64,000 nt of DNA, from NCBI RefSeq assembly GCF_014297365.1, contig NZ_JACOQD010000001.1, positions 310,001-374,000 on the forward strand. The letters run 5' to 3'. Shown piece after piece: positions 7,549 through 16,598 of this stretch. Source of the stretch: Winogradskyella echinorum. Lineage in GTDB: Bacteria; Bacteroidota; Bacteroidia; Flavobacteriales; Flavobacteriaceae. Each line of letters opens with the position of its first letter. Position 1 is the stretch's first letter. A model generated the notes under the pieces. That model searched no databases. It was not told where the DNA came from and worked only from the letters and a program-made list of their open reading frames with translations. The translations under genes and the position numbers were made by a program.

Positions 7549-9570
7549 ATGAAATTCAATCCTAACTATAAATGCATACTGGTCTTAATCGCAATTTGTT
7601 TCTTCACTAGAGTTTCTTCTCAAGTTCACGATAAATCTTGGCAAAAAATTATTCACGATAAACCTGATGAATGGTTCAAGTCTGAAGAAGCCAAAAACTA
7701 TGCACAAAATGTATTATTGTATCAACGAGACATTGGTGGTTGGCCAAAAAATGTACAAATGCATCATCCACTTTCAGATGAAGAAAAACAAAAATTATTA
7801 GAAAAAAAGAAAACGAATGAAGGTGCCACTACAGATAATGAAGCAACAACTCAAGAGTTACTGTTTTTATCTAAAATCTACAGACAAACAAATGATGATA
7901 TCTATAAAACTGCTTTTTTAAAAGGTATAGATTATTTGTTAGAAGCGCAGTACGATAATGGTGGTTGGCCACAGTTTTATCCGTTAAGAAAAGGCTACTA
8001 CACACATATTACCTATAATGATGATTCCATGGTTAATATCATGAAGTTATTAAAAGCCCTTATAGAGGATTCAGGTTTATATTCCATTAAACCATCACAA
8101 AATCAATTAGAAAAAATAAAGACCTCATTTAATAAAGGGATAGATTGTATACTTAAAACACAATATAGGCAAAACGGTGTGTTAACTGCATGGTGTGCAC
8201 AACATGATGAGTTTACACTAGAGCCAGCAAATGCACGTACATTCGAATTAAAATCTTTGAGTGGTGCAGAATCAGCACATATTGTATTGTTGCTGATGTC
8301 TATAGAAAATCCATCAAAAGAAATCATCAATGCTGTAAATAGCGCAGTAGCTTGGTTTGAAAAGACTAAGATTACTGGACTACGAAAAGATAGAATTTAC
8401 AATGGAGTTGGCAAGATTGTAGATAAAAGAATGATACCAGATGAAACTGCACCTGCAATTTGGGCACGTTTTATGAATTTGGAAGACAATAAGCCTTTTT
8501 TCTGCGACAGAGATGGTATTAAGAAATGGAAATTAGAAGATATTGGTGCTGAACGAAGAAATGGATACGCTTGGTATAGAAGTGACCCTCAAATGGTTTT
8601 AGATGCCTATCCTAAATGGAAAGAGCGTCTCAAAAAAAAAAGCCTTAAAAAACATAAAGACGAATTAAATATAACGGTCGCAAAAGATGGTACTGGCGAT
8701 TATGTAAGTATTCAAGAAGCAATTAATAACACCAAATCTTTTCCTTATGATCGTGTCACTATTCTAATAAAAAATGGTGTTTATAAGGAAAAAGTGAAAA
8801 TCCATGAATGGAACCCTAATATCTTATTAATTGGTGAAAGTAAAGACAAAACAATTATAACCTATGACGACTATTTTAATAAAGTTGGTTTAGGTAGAAA
8901 TAGCACATTTTACACCTACACATTATTAGTCGAAGCTAATAACGTTGTGCTAAAAAATCTAACTATAGAAAACTCATCTGGTGAAGTTGGACAAGCCGTT
9001 GCATTATCAGTATTCTCAGACGAAGTGGTTGTAGTTAATTGTAATATAATGGGTAATCAAGATACTTTGTATGCATCAGGAAAAGGTAAGCAATACTATA
9101 AAGATTGTTACATAGAAGGAACAACCGATTTTATTTTCGGGAGCGCCACAGCCTTTTTTGAAAATTGCCAAATACACAGTAAAAAGAACTCTTACATCAC
9201 GGCAGCATCTACACCAAAAGATTCATTGTTTGGGTATGTGTTTAAAGACTGTAAACTAACTGCCGAAAAGGATGTTAATGAAGTATATCTAGGAAGACCT
9301 TGGCGAGTGTATGCGCAAACTGTTTTTATGAAATGTGATTTAGGTAATCATATCCTTCCAAAGGGTTGGCATAATTGGTCTAAGCCAGAAGCTGAAAAAA
9401 CAGCTTTTTATGCCGAATATAGAAATTATGGTGAAGGTTATAAACCGAAAGAACGCGCAGGATGGTCGCATCAATTAACAAAGCGCGAAGCAAAAAAACA
9501 CACTTTAAAACGTGTGCTTGGTGATAAAAACAAAAAGGATAATGAGCAGTGGTATTTAAAAATTAATTAA
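7549..9570 (+). CDS. Pectate lyase (PL10) - pectin methylesterase (CE8) fusion
   Basis: 673 aa with a signal peptide (about 1-25). Residues about 50-365 are PL10 pectate lyase: QRDIGGWPKN, YDNGGWPQFYPL and the ANARTFELKSLSG block are family hallmarks. Residues about 370-650 are CE8 pectin methylesterase: NITVAKDGTGDY at the start, then GNQDTLY and TDFIFGSA carrying the two catalytic Asp residues, and YLGRPWR with the active-site Arg. CE8 removes methyl groups from homogalacturonan and PL10 cleaves the de-esterified chain by beta-elimination, so one polypeptide performs consecutive steps. Both active sites look intact. No type IX secretion C-terminal domain is evident. Confidence 0.92.
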   Translation: MKFNPNYKCILVLIAICFFTRVSSQVHDKSWQKIIHDKPDEWFKSEEAKNYAQNVLLYQRDIGGWPKNVQMHHPLSDEEKQKLLEKKKTNEGATTDNEATTQELLFLSKIYRQTNDDIYKTAFLKGIDYLLEAQYDNGGWPQFYPLRKGYYTHITYNDDSMVNIMKLLKALIEDSGLYSIKPSQNQLEKIKTSFNKGIDCILKTQYRQNGVLTAWCAQHDEFTLEPANARTFELKSLSGAESAHIVLLLMSIENPSKEIINAVNSAVAWFEKTKITGLRKDRIYNGVGKIVDKRMIPDETAPAIWARFMNLEDNKPFFCDRDGIKKWKLEDIGAERRNGYAWYRSDPQMVLDAYPKWKERLKKKSLKKHKDELNITVAKDGTGDYVSIQEAINNTKSFPYDRVTILIKNGVYKEKVKIHEWNPNILLIGESKDKTIITYDDYFNKVGLGRNSTFYTYTLLVEANNVVLKNLTIENSSGEVGQAVALSVFSDEVVVVNCNIMGNQDTLYASGKGKQYYKDCYIEGTTDFIFGSATAFFENCQIHSKKNSYITAASTPKDSLFGYVFKDCKLTAEKDVNEVYLGRPWRVYAQTVFMKCDLGNHILPKGWHNWSKPEAEKTAFYAEYRNYGEGYKPKERAGWSHQLTKREAKKHTLKRVLGDKNKKDNEQWYLKIN

Positions 9571-9581
9571 TTCAATGTATT

Positions 9582-11006
9582 ATGGCGCTTACAAAAAAAA
9601 GTAATCTATCTCGTCGCAACTTTATTAAAAAAACAGGATTATCACTTGCAGGCACAATGGTAATTTCACCAGCTTTTAGTCAAGTTTTATCAGCAACAAC
9701 TAAAAAGCGAAAAGTCGCTTTAGTTGGTACAGGTATTAGAGGTATATCATTTTACGGTAAATTTTTACAAGAACAATATAGCGATGTTATTGAGTATGTT
9801 GGTTTATGCGATATTAATCCAGGACGTGTTGCTTATGCTAAAGAATATATCGGTGTAGATTGCCCAACGTTTACAGATTTCGACAAGATGTTAGCTACAG
9901 TAGATATCGATTTATTAATGGTTACAACGGTAGATTCTACGCATCACGAATTTATTATAAAAGGATTAGAAAAGGGCATTGACGTAGTTACCGAAAAACC
10001 GATGACAACAGATGAAAAAAAGTGTCAAATGATAATTGATGCGCAACGAAAATCTAAAGGAAAACTAATAATGGCCTTTAATTATCGTTATGGAAAACTG
10101 TTTTCAAAACTAAAAACGATTATAGATTCTAAAGAAATCGGAGACATCATTTCAATAGATTTTAATTGGTATTTAAACACCTATCACGGAGCGTCTTACT
10201 TTAGAAGATGGCATGGTTTAAGAGATAAAGGAGGTACACTTCTATTACATAAATCCGCACATCATTTCGACCTGTTAAATTGGTTTATAGGTTCAGAGCC
10301 TCTAGAAGTACATGCCTATGGCGAACTCGAAAAGTACGGAAAAAATAATGCTTTTAGAGGTGCCAATTGCAGATCGTGCGAACATAAAAAAGAATGCGAT
10401 TTCTATTGGGATATTACCAAAAACGAAACGTACATGAAACTCTATGCAGCCAATGAAAAGCACGATGGCTATATAAGAGATAATTGTTTATGGCGCGAAG
10501 AAATAGACATTTTTGATAAAATGGCTGTACAGATAAAATATTCTAATAACGTGCAAGTGAGTTATTCATTATCAACCTACTCACCTTTTGAAGGTTTTAA
10601 AATTGCATTCAATGGAAAAGATGGTAGAATGGAAACCTATGAAGGTATTCCTTGGAGAGATGAATTGCAAGAAGACCAATCGAAGATTCATGATAAAGAA
10701 ATGGATCATTCTTCGCACTCTAAAGCCGAATTAAAATATCATGAGATTGTTACACAACGAAATTTTGAAGATTATAACTTAATAAAGTTTCCCTTCGTTA
10801 GAAAAGGACATTGGGGCGGAGATCGTTTAATGTTTAATGAAATTTTTAGAAACCAAATTGTAGATAAAAAGCTTAAACATGCAGCTGGTGTAAGAGAAGG
10901 CTCAATGGCTGTTTTAGTTGGTATTGCAGCAAGAATTAGCATTGATGAAAAACGACCAGTAAAGATTGCAGAGTTAACAGATTTGGTGCCAAAAAAACAA
11001 ATATGA
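9582..11006 (+). CDS. Tat-exported Gfo/Idh/MocA-family oxidoreductase with a four-Cys motif
   Basis: 474 aa. The N-terminus has a twin-arginine signal (SRRNFIKKTG, 10-19) and a hydrophobic stretch, implying folded, cofactor-loaded export. The Rossmann motif is VALVGTGIRG (45-54) and the EKP motif lies near residue 140. Unlike the other family member in this cluster (3709), it carries CRSCEHKKEC (Cys263, 266, 272) plus Cys302, a spacing that suggests a bound metal, probably structural. The stop overlaps the next start by 4 nt. Periplasmic members may keep NAD(H) tightly bound; whether that holds here is inference. The substrate is unknown. Confidence 0.83.
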   Translation: MALTKKSNLSRRNFIKKTGLSLAGTMVISPAFSQVLSATTKKRKVALVGTGIRGISFYGKFLQEQYSDVIEYVGLCDINPGRVAYAKEYIGVDCPTFTDFDKMLATVDIDLLMVTTVDSTHHEFIIKGLEKGIDVVTEKPMTTDEKKCQMIIDAQRKSKGKLIMAFNYRYGKLFSKLKTIIDSKEIGDIISIDFNWYLNTYHGASYFRRWHGLRDKGGTLLLHKSAHHFDLLNWFIGSEPLEVHAYGELEKYGKNNAFRGANCRSCEHKKECDFYWDITKNETYMKLYAANEKHDGYIRDNCLWREEIDIFDKMAVQIKYSNNVQVSYSLSTYSPFEGFKIAFNGKDGRMETYEGIPWRDELQEDQSKIHDKEMDHSSHSKAELKYHEIVTQRNFEDYNLIKFPFVRKGHWGGDRLMFNEIFRNQIVDKKLKHAAGVREGSMAVLVGIAARISIDEKRPVKIAELTDLVPKKQI

Positions 11007-11770
11007 AATTAAAAAGGAACATAGTAAAGACTGTCTTTAGTCTTGTGATTGGTTTATCATTAGTTTCTTGTAAAAAGGAAATACAACCTATAAGCATTTA
11101 TACCATTGGAGATTCTACTATGGCAGATAAACCTAATCCAGATGAAAATCCAGAACGTGGTTGGTGCCAAGTATTACCTGAGTTTTTAAACGACTATGCA
11201 ACGGTAAAAAACCATGCAGTAAATGGACGTAGCACGCGCAGCTTTATCGATGAAAAAAAATGGGAAGTTGTCCATAACCAATTAGCGCAAGGCGATTATG
11301 TATTTATTCAGTTTGGACATAACGACCAAAAATACAAAGACCCGAAACGATACACTAATCCGGAAACAGCCTACAGAAATAACCTAATAAAGTTTGTTGA
11401 AGAAACCAGAGATAAAGGGGCAAACCCTGTACTGTTTACATCAATTGTTAGACGAAAATTTAACGAACATGGCACATTAATAGATACACACAAGGGATAC
11501 CCTTTGCAAGTCCGAATAGTAGCTAAAGAAATGAATGTGCCTTTAATTGATTTGCAATATCTCACAGAACAATTAGAAGAGCAATATGGTGTAGAAGCCT
11601 CTAAAAAATTGCATTTGCATTATCAACCCAATGAAATTCCTTATTATCCTGAAGGGAAAGAAGATAACACACATTTGTCCGTTTTAGGCGCTACCGAAGT
11701 ATCTAAATTGGCAATTAATCAATTAGAAGAAAAGATTGAAGGATTTAAAGCGTACATCAAAAAAGAATAG
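11003..11770 (+). CDS. CE12-type rhamnogalacturonan acetylesterase, lipoprotein
   Basis: 255 aa; lipoprotein signal ending at Cys23 (LVSCKKE). SGNH/GDSL hydrolase blocks are in order: IGDSTMAD (nucleophile Ser38), NGRSTRSF (oxyanion Gly), FGHNDQK (Asn), and DNTHLS near the C-terminus (Asp221/His224). This is the CE12 arrangement of rhamnogalacturonan acetylesterases (RhgT/YesT type), which remove O-acetyl groups from galacturonate in RG-I so that lyases and glycosidases can act. Four-nt overlap with the Tat oxidoreductase upstream. Confidence 0.88.
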   Translation: MKLKRNIVKTVFSLVIGLSLVSCKKEIQPISIYTIGDSTMADKPNPDENPERGWCQVLPEFLNDYATVKNHAVNGRSTRSFIDEKKWEVVHNQLAQGDYVFIQFGHNDQKYKDPKRYTNPETAYRNNLIKFVEETRDKGANPVLFTSIVRRKFNEHGTLIDTHKGYPLQVRIVAKEMNVPLIDLQYLTEQLEEQYGVEASKKLHLHYQPNEIPYYPEGKEDNTHLSVLGATEVSKLAINQLEEKIEGFKAYIKKE

Positions 11771-11771
11771 A

Positions 11772-12707
11772 ATGAAAAATACATTGCACAAATCGTTGCT
11801 TCTATTTAGTGGTCTCTTTTTCGCCACTTCTTATGCACAAGAGCACAAAGTAATTAAACTTTGGCAAGATTCTATTCCTAATGCCATTGAAAATCCTGAA
11901 TATAAAGAGGTCCAAACTTTAAAAGATTCTGCGTTGTGGAGTGTAGAAAAGGTTACAGAACCAACATTGACCCTATTTAAGCCACAAAAACCAAACGGAA
12001 CAGCGGTTATTATTTGTCCTGGTGGAGGTTATCATCATTTAGCCATAAATAAAGAAGGTTTTAAAGTAGCAAAGTGGTTAAATACATTGGGTGTTACCGC
12101 ATTTGTATTAAAATACAGATTGCCTGACGATGCAATTATGAAAGATAAAAGAATTGGCCCATTACAAGATGTACAACGTTCTATACGATATGTACGGCAA
12201 AATGCCAACCAATGGAAAATAGATACAAACAAAATTGGTGTGTTAGGGTTTTCTGCTGGAGGACATTTAGCAGCAACCTTGTCCACGCAATATAATAAAG
12301 AAACTTACAAAACAGAAGACAGCACAACAGCTAGGCCAGATTTTTCAATCTTGGTTTATCCAGTAATTTCCATGAAAGATTCAATTACACATAAAGGATC
12401 TAGAAAATATTTGCTAGGAGACAAACCAACAAAAGAAACCGTAGCATTCTATTCTAATGAAACCCAAGTTAATTCTGAAACACCAAAAACAATTCTAATA
12501 CACGCTACAGATGACAAATCGGTTCCGGCAGAGAACAGTCTTCAATATTATATAGCCTTAAAAGAACATGGAGTATCAGCAGAAATGCATCTTTACGAAA
12601 AAGGAGGTCATGGTTTTGGTATGGGAAGAAACTCAACTCATCCTTGGGTTAAAGCATGCGAGCAATGGTTGAAGTCTTCTAAGTATTTAACAACAAACAA
12701 AAACTAA
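11772..12707 (+). CDS. Exported alpha/beta-hydrolase (acetyl xylan esterase/endoxylanase-like)
   Basis: 311 aa from ATG 11772. An in-frame start exists at 11736, but it lies inside the CE12 gene and would place 12 polar residues before the signal peptide (KSLLLFSGLFFATSYAQ). PGGGYHHLA is the oxyanion region, GFSAGGH the nucleophile elbow, DDKSVP the acid region and GGHGFGMG the His region. This family often accompanies CE12 in pectin loci and probably removes acetyl or other acyl esters. Despite frequent 'endo-1,4-beta-xylanase' labels, nothing here is a glycosidase fold. It starts one base after the CE12 stop. Confidence 0.82.
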   Translation: MKNTLHKSLLLFSGLFFATSYAQEHKVIKLWQDSIPNAIENPEYKEVQTLKDSALWSVEKVTEPTLTLFKPQKPNGTAVIICPGGGYHHLAINKEGFKVAKWLNTLGVTAFVLKYRLPDDAIMKDKRIGPLQDVQRSIRYVRQNANQWKIDTNKIGVLGFSAGGHLAATLSTQYNKETYKTEDSTTARPDFSILVYPVISMKDSITHKGSRKYLLGDKPTKETVAFYSNETQVNSETPKTILIHATDDKSVPAENSLQYYIALKEHGVSAEMHLYEKGGHGFGMGRNSTHPWVKACEQWLKSSKYLTTNKN

Positions 12708-12726
12708 ATTAATTAAAAAGCATATT

Positions 12727-13497
12727 ATGAAAATAGCAACATCGAGTTTTTTAATATTAATGCTAATGTTTTGCAGAGATAATATGAACTCAATTGAATC
12801 AGGCGTTTATAAATGGGATGACCATCCAGTAACTAAGAGTGAACTTAAAGAAACAAGAAAAATATTTGAAGGTGAATCTCATCATTTTAAATATCTAAAA
12901 ATCCATGCGACTACACAATTTCCTGGAGCTAAGCCAAGTAAAGCACATGCTAACGAAGATGCTGAGGAATGCATCATTGTTAAGGAAGGACAAATGAAAA
13001 TTTCTATCGAAGGAAAAAGTAAAATTCTAAATTCTGGTGGTGTAATTTTATTAATGCCGCAACAAATGCATTCTATTGAAAATGTAGGTGATACTAACCT
13101 CACCTATTATGTTATGAAGTATAAGGCAAAAAAAGGAATGAATATTGAAAGAGGTCAGAATGAAGGTGGATCTCTAATGTTAGATCAATCAGATTTAAAA
13201 TTCAAAGAAAGTAAACGTGGAGGTGGAATAGCTTATTTTGATAGACCCACAGCTATGTGCGAAAGATTTGAAATGCATATCACTCAATTAAATAAAAAAG
13301 GACCAAGTCATAAACCGCACGAGCATATTGAGTCAGAAATAATATTAGTCATTTCTGGTGATACAGAAATGATGATTGATGGTATAAATTATCAAGGAGG
13401 CGCAGGCGATTTTTATTTCGCAAACTCAGGCTCAATGCACGGAATAAGCAATGCTACAGATAAAGAGTGTAAATACTTTGCTTTTAAGTGGTTTTAA
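12727..13497 (+). CDS. Bicupin protein with hydrophobic N-terminus
   Basis: 256 aa with two cupin domains. The first (about 50-135) has AHANEDAEECIIV, GGVILLMPQQMHSIEN; the second (about 165-256) has KPHEHIESEIILV and SMHGISNATD. The second keeps the complete His-x-His-x3-Glu...His ligands, while the first retains His-Asn-Glu-His, a weaker set. The N-terminus (LILMLMFCRD) is hydrophobic and could be an export signal. It may act on an open-chain or ring-form ketouronate, but this is inferred from the pectin context. Related in its C-terminal half to the single cupin at 2054. Confidence 0.75.
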   Translation: MKIATSSFLILMLMFCRDNMNSIESGVYKWDDHPVTKSELKETRKIFEGESHHFKYLKIHATTQFPGAKPSKAHANEDAEECIIVKEGQMKISIEGKSKILNSGGVILLMPQQMHSIENVGDTNLTYYVMKYKAKKGMNIERGQNEGGSLMLDQSDLKFKESKRGGGIAYFDRPTAMCERFEMHITQLNKKGPSHKPHEHIESEIILVISGDTEMMIDGINYQGGAGDFYFANSGSMHGISNATDKECKYFAFKWF

Positions 13498-13507
13498 AAC
13501 TAATACT

Positions 13508-14602
13508 ATGATGACAATTAATAAATTAAATATATCATTAGGTAAAACAATTATTATATGTTGTTTTATCTCTCTAAATGCTTGTAAGAACATGGCAAAT
13601 GATAGTAATGAAAATAAAGTGATTGAAAATTTTGTGTCCATTCAAAAAAATGACTCAATTGATAAGCTAGATGTTTATATCGGCGGAAAATTCTTTACCT
13701 CATATTTACATTCAGACAGTATTTTAAGAAAACCTGTTCTTTTTCCAATACATACTGCAAACGAAATTAGAATAACACGTGGGTTTCCTTTTGCAACCAA
13801 TCCTGGCGAACGTTTAGACCATCCTCATCATTATGGATTATGGTTTAATCATGGTGTTGTAAATGGTATTGATTTTTGGAATAGTGCTGTAATACCAAAA
13901 GATATAAATGCACGCTATGGCAGAATAAATCATGTTAAATTCATAAACGTTGAATCTGGTGAAATTGGAACTATTGAAGTGGAGAAAGAATGGAAAAGTG
14001 ACACTGATGAACTTATCCTAACCGAGCAAACAAAATATCTATTTAGTGGAGATGAAAATGAACGTATTATTACTCATATTACAACGATTACTGCTCCAAA
14101 TGTTGATGTACTCTTTAAAGATACAAAAGAAGGGATGTTTGCAATGAGAGTGAGGAGAGAATTAGAGATAGCTTCAGATAAACCAGCAGTACTTTTTGAT
14201 GATGACTTAGTGGCAACTGAAAGTTCTATTTTAGATAATTCGTTAGTTTCTGGTCAATATAAAAACAGTAATGGTATTGAAGGGTATCCTGAAGTTTGGG
14301 GCAAACGTGCAAAATGGATGCAACTGGCTGGTAAAGTAAGTGAAGATAGTATCTCAATATCTATATTTGATCATAAAGAAAATCTAAACCATCCTCCACA
14401 TTGGATGGTGCGCGACTATGGCTTATATGGTGTGAATCATTTTGGTAGTAATATTTATACCGAAGGAAAGGAGCAATTTAACTTCACGCTTAAGAAAGGT
14501 GAATCAGCAACATTCAAACATCAAGTGGTCATCACAAATGGAGATTCTTCGACTTCAAAAAGTATAAATAATAAGTACGAAAATTTCATTTCAAAATTTT
14601 AG
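13508..14602 (+). CDS. DUF6807 (PmoA-like) lipoprotein
   Basis: 364 aa from ATG 13508. A start at 13451 would overlap the bicupin and add 19 residues before the lipoprotein signal, so it is not used. The signal ends at Cys26 (SLNACKN). The LDHPHHYGLWFNHG block with clustered His residues and the later HPPHWMVRDYG are typical of the DUF6807/'PmoA' family, common in Bacteroidetes and Planctomycetes sugar loci. The name does not imply methane oxidation. Function unknown; the His cluster suggests a metal site. It is the last plus-strand gene and converges on uxuA with only 14 nt between stops. Confidence 0.75.
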   Translation: MMTINKLNISLGKTIIICCFISLNACKNMANDSNENKVIENFVSIQKNDSIDKLDVYIGGKFFTSYLHSDSILRKPVLFPIHTANEIRITRGFPFATNPGERLDHPHHYGLWFNHGVVNGIDFWNSAVIPKDINARYGRINHVKFINVESGEIGTIEVEKEWKSDTDELILTEQTKYLFSGDENERIITHITTITAPNVDVLFKDTKEGMFAMRVRRELEIASDKPAVLFDDDLVATESSILDNSLVSGQYKNSNGIEGYPEVWGKRAKWMQLAGKVSEDSISISIFDHKENLNHPPHWMVRDYGLYGVNHFGSNIYTEGKEQFNFTLKKGESATFKHQVVITNGDSSTSKSINNKYENFISKF

Positions 14603-14616
14603 AATACTAAAATCTA

Positions 14617-15780
14617 TTACAGACCATTTCTAAGTATTCCCATACTTAAGCCTCTGAGTTCGGCAAGACCTTTTAATCTTCCGATGGCAGAATATCCTGC
14701 ATAAGTTGTATTGTTTTTTAAATCGTGTAACATTTGGTGACCATGATCTGGTCGCATTGGCAATGAAATGTTCTGTTCGCTTTCTATTTTTAAAACAGCT
14801 TTTACAATTTCAAACATATCTGAAGAGCCTTCGAGATGATGATCTTCATAAAAACTACCGTCAGCTTCTCGTTTAACATTTCTAAGATGAAGAAAATGAA
14901 TTCTGTTTTTGAATTTCTCAATCATCTTTGGTAAGTCATTATTCTTGTTCGCACCCAAAGAACCTGTACAAAATGTGATACCATTTGATGGACTATCAAT
15001 AAAACTCACTAAATCATCTAAGTCACTTTCAGATGTGATAATGCGAGGTAATCCCATAATATCAAAAGGTGGATCGTCTGGATGGATTGCCATTTTTACT
15101 CCCAATTCTTCAGCAAGTGGAATAATTTCATTCAAGAAGTAAGATAAATTAGATTTTAAGTCGGAATGCGATATATCCTTGTATTGTGCAATCATTTTCT
15201 TAAACGTCGGAATGTCAAGATCATCAACAGTACCTGGTAAACCTTTCAGAATACTATCCTTTAAACGTTGTATCTCTGTTTTAGACATTGCATCAAATCT
15301 ATGTTTAGCTTTTGAAAGAATATCATCACTATAATGATTTTCAACATCATTTCGTTGCATAATGTATGTTTCAAAAACAGCCATTTCAACCTTGTCGAAT
15401 CGTAATGCTGTGCTGCCATCTTCGAGTTCCCAAAATAAATGAGTACGTGTCCAATCTAAAACTGGCATAAAATTGTAGCACACATTTTTTACATCACATT
15501 TAGCAATATTTATAAGGCTTTGTTTATAGTTTTCTATGCGTTTATTATAGTCTCCTTGACGTAGTTTTATGTTTTCGTGAATGGGAATACTTTCAATAAA
15601 AGACCATTCTAATCCTTCATTGAGAATTGTATTTTTTGTAGCTTCAATTGCCTTAATAGGCCAAATTTCGCCATTTGGAATGTGGTGCAGTGCAGTAACC
15701 ACACCTGTAGCACCAGATTGTCTAATATCTGAAAGGGTTACGGCATCAGTTTTGCCAAACCATCTAAAAGTTTCTGTCAT
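14617..15780 (-). CDS. uxuA: Mannonate dehydratase
   Basis: 387 aa, full length for UxuA (EC 4.2.1.8). The start MTETFRWFGKTDAVTLSDIRQ and internal blocks such as MAIHPDDPPF, NGITFCTGSLG, HFLHLRNVKR and MRPDHGHQML are strongly conserved metal-binding TIM-barrel segments. It dehydrates D-mannonate to 2-keto-3-deoxygluconate in the cytoplasm, the joining point of glucuronate catabolism. It follows the SDR gene after 11 nt on the same strand, forming a two-gene uronate operon convergent with the pectin depolymerase genes. Confidence 0.95.
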   Translation of the reverse strand: MTETFRWFGKTDAVTLSDIRQSGATGVVTALHHIPNGEIWPIKAIEATKNTILNEGLEWSFIESIPIHENIKLRQGDYNKRIENYKQSLINIAKCDVKNVCYNFMPVLDWTRTHLFWELEDGSTALRFDKVEMAVFETYIMQRNDVENHYSDDILSKAKHRFDAMSKTEIQRLKDSILKGLPGTVDDLDIPTFKKMIAQYKDISHSDLKSNLSYFLNEIIPLAEELGVKMAIHPDDPPFDIMGLPRIITSESDLDDLVSFIDSPSNGITFCTGSLGANKNNDLPKMIEKFKNRIHFLHLRNVKREADGSFYEDHHLEGSSDMFEIVKAVLKIESEQNISLPMRPDHGHQMLHDLKNNTTYAGYSAIGRLKGLAELRGLSMGILRNGL

Positions 15781-15791
15781 TTCTTTATTTT

Positions 15792-16598
15792 TTAGACACC
15801 ACTAAAAGCACCAAAACCACCATCTACGTGGATAACTGTTCCTGTCATAAATTTAGAAGCGTTACTTGCTAAAAGATGCACTGCGCCATTTAATTCTTCG
15901 GAATTACCAAAGCGTTTCATAGGTGTACTTCTTATAATAGTTTCACCGCGTTCAGTTAAAGAACCATCATCATTAGTGAGTAATTTTCGGTTTTGATCCG
16001 CAAGGAAAAATCCAGGTGCAATGGCATTAACTCTAATCTTATCTCCAAATTTATGAGCCATATCTACAGCCATCCAACGTGTAAAATTTTCCATAGCAGC
16101 TTTTGAAGCCGAGTAGCCAACAACACGTGTTAATGCTTGTGCTACAGCAACCGAAGATACGTTGATTATGGAACCACCATTTTGTTCTGTCATTTGTTTT
16201 CCAAAAACCAACGACGGAATCACAGTTCCCATTAAATTTAAGTCTGTTACTTTTTGAAAGTCATCCAAAGAAATATCAAATAAAGATTCAGAAGGTGATA
16301 GTGTTGCTCCAGGCATATTGCCACCAGCAGCATTAATGAGCACATCAATTTTTTGCCATTTGTCTAAAAGTTGAGCCTTTACATTTTCTAGATTTTCTTT
16401 GTCTAATACATCTGCTTTAAGGCCTATAGCGTTGGTTGAAGAAAGTTGCTCTGCAAAGGTTTTGGCTTTGGCTTCATTTCTGCCAAGTATAGCCACGTTT
16501 GCACCAGATTCAACTAGATGTTTAGCAATGCTAGAACCTAACACACCGTAACCGCCAGTGATTAATATAACTTTATCTTTTATTTCAAATAAGTTCAT
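15792..16598 (-). CDS. SDR oxidoreductase, probable D-mannonate oxidoreductase (fructuronate reductase)
   Basis: 268 aa classical short-chain dehydrogenase: ITGGYGVLGSSIA is the NAD(P)-binding glycine motif (TGxxxGxG), NAAGG the structural Asn-Ala-Gly block, and YSASK the catalytic Tyr-x3-Lys. Immediately upstream of uxuA in the same operon, it probably interconverts D-fructuronate and D-mannonate, replacing the longer, unrelated UxuB; this assignment rests on gene order and recall of similar SDRs. It could instead be a gluconate-type SDR. Confidence 0.8.
   Translation of the reverse strand: MNLFEIKDKVILITGGYGVLGSSIAKHLVESGANVAILGRNEAKAKTFAEQLSSTNAIGLKADVLDKENLENVKAQLLDKWQKIDVLINAAGGNMPGATLSPSESLFDISLDDFQKVTDLNLMGTVIPSLVFGKQMTEQNGGSIINVSSVAVAQALTRVVGYSASKAAMENFTRWMAVDMAHKFGDKIRVNAIAPGFFLADQNRKLLTNDDGSLTERGETIIRSTPMKRFGNSEELNGAVHLLASNASKFMTGTVIHVDGGFGAFSGV

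Noticed and set aside
13451-13507. Upstream start for the DUF6807 lipoprotein
   Set aside because: It overlaps the bicupin coding sequence and displaces the lipoprotein signal from the N-terminus.
13508-14602. Methane/ammonia monooxygenase PmoA
   Set aside because: The family label is a misnomer. The protein is a soluble lipoprotein without the membrane helices or subunit genes of particulate methane monooxygenase.
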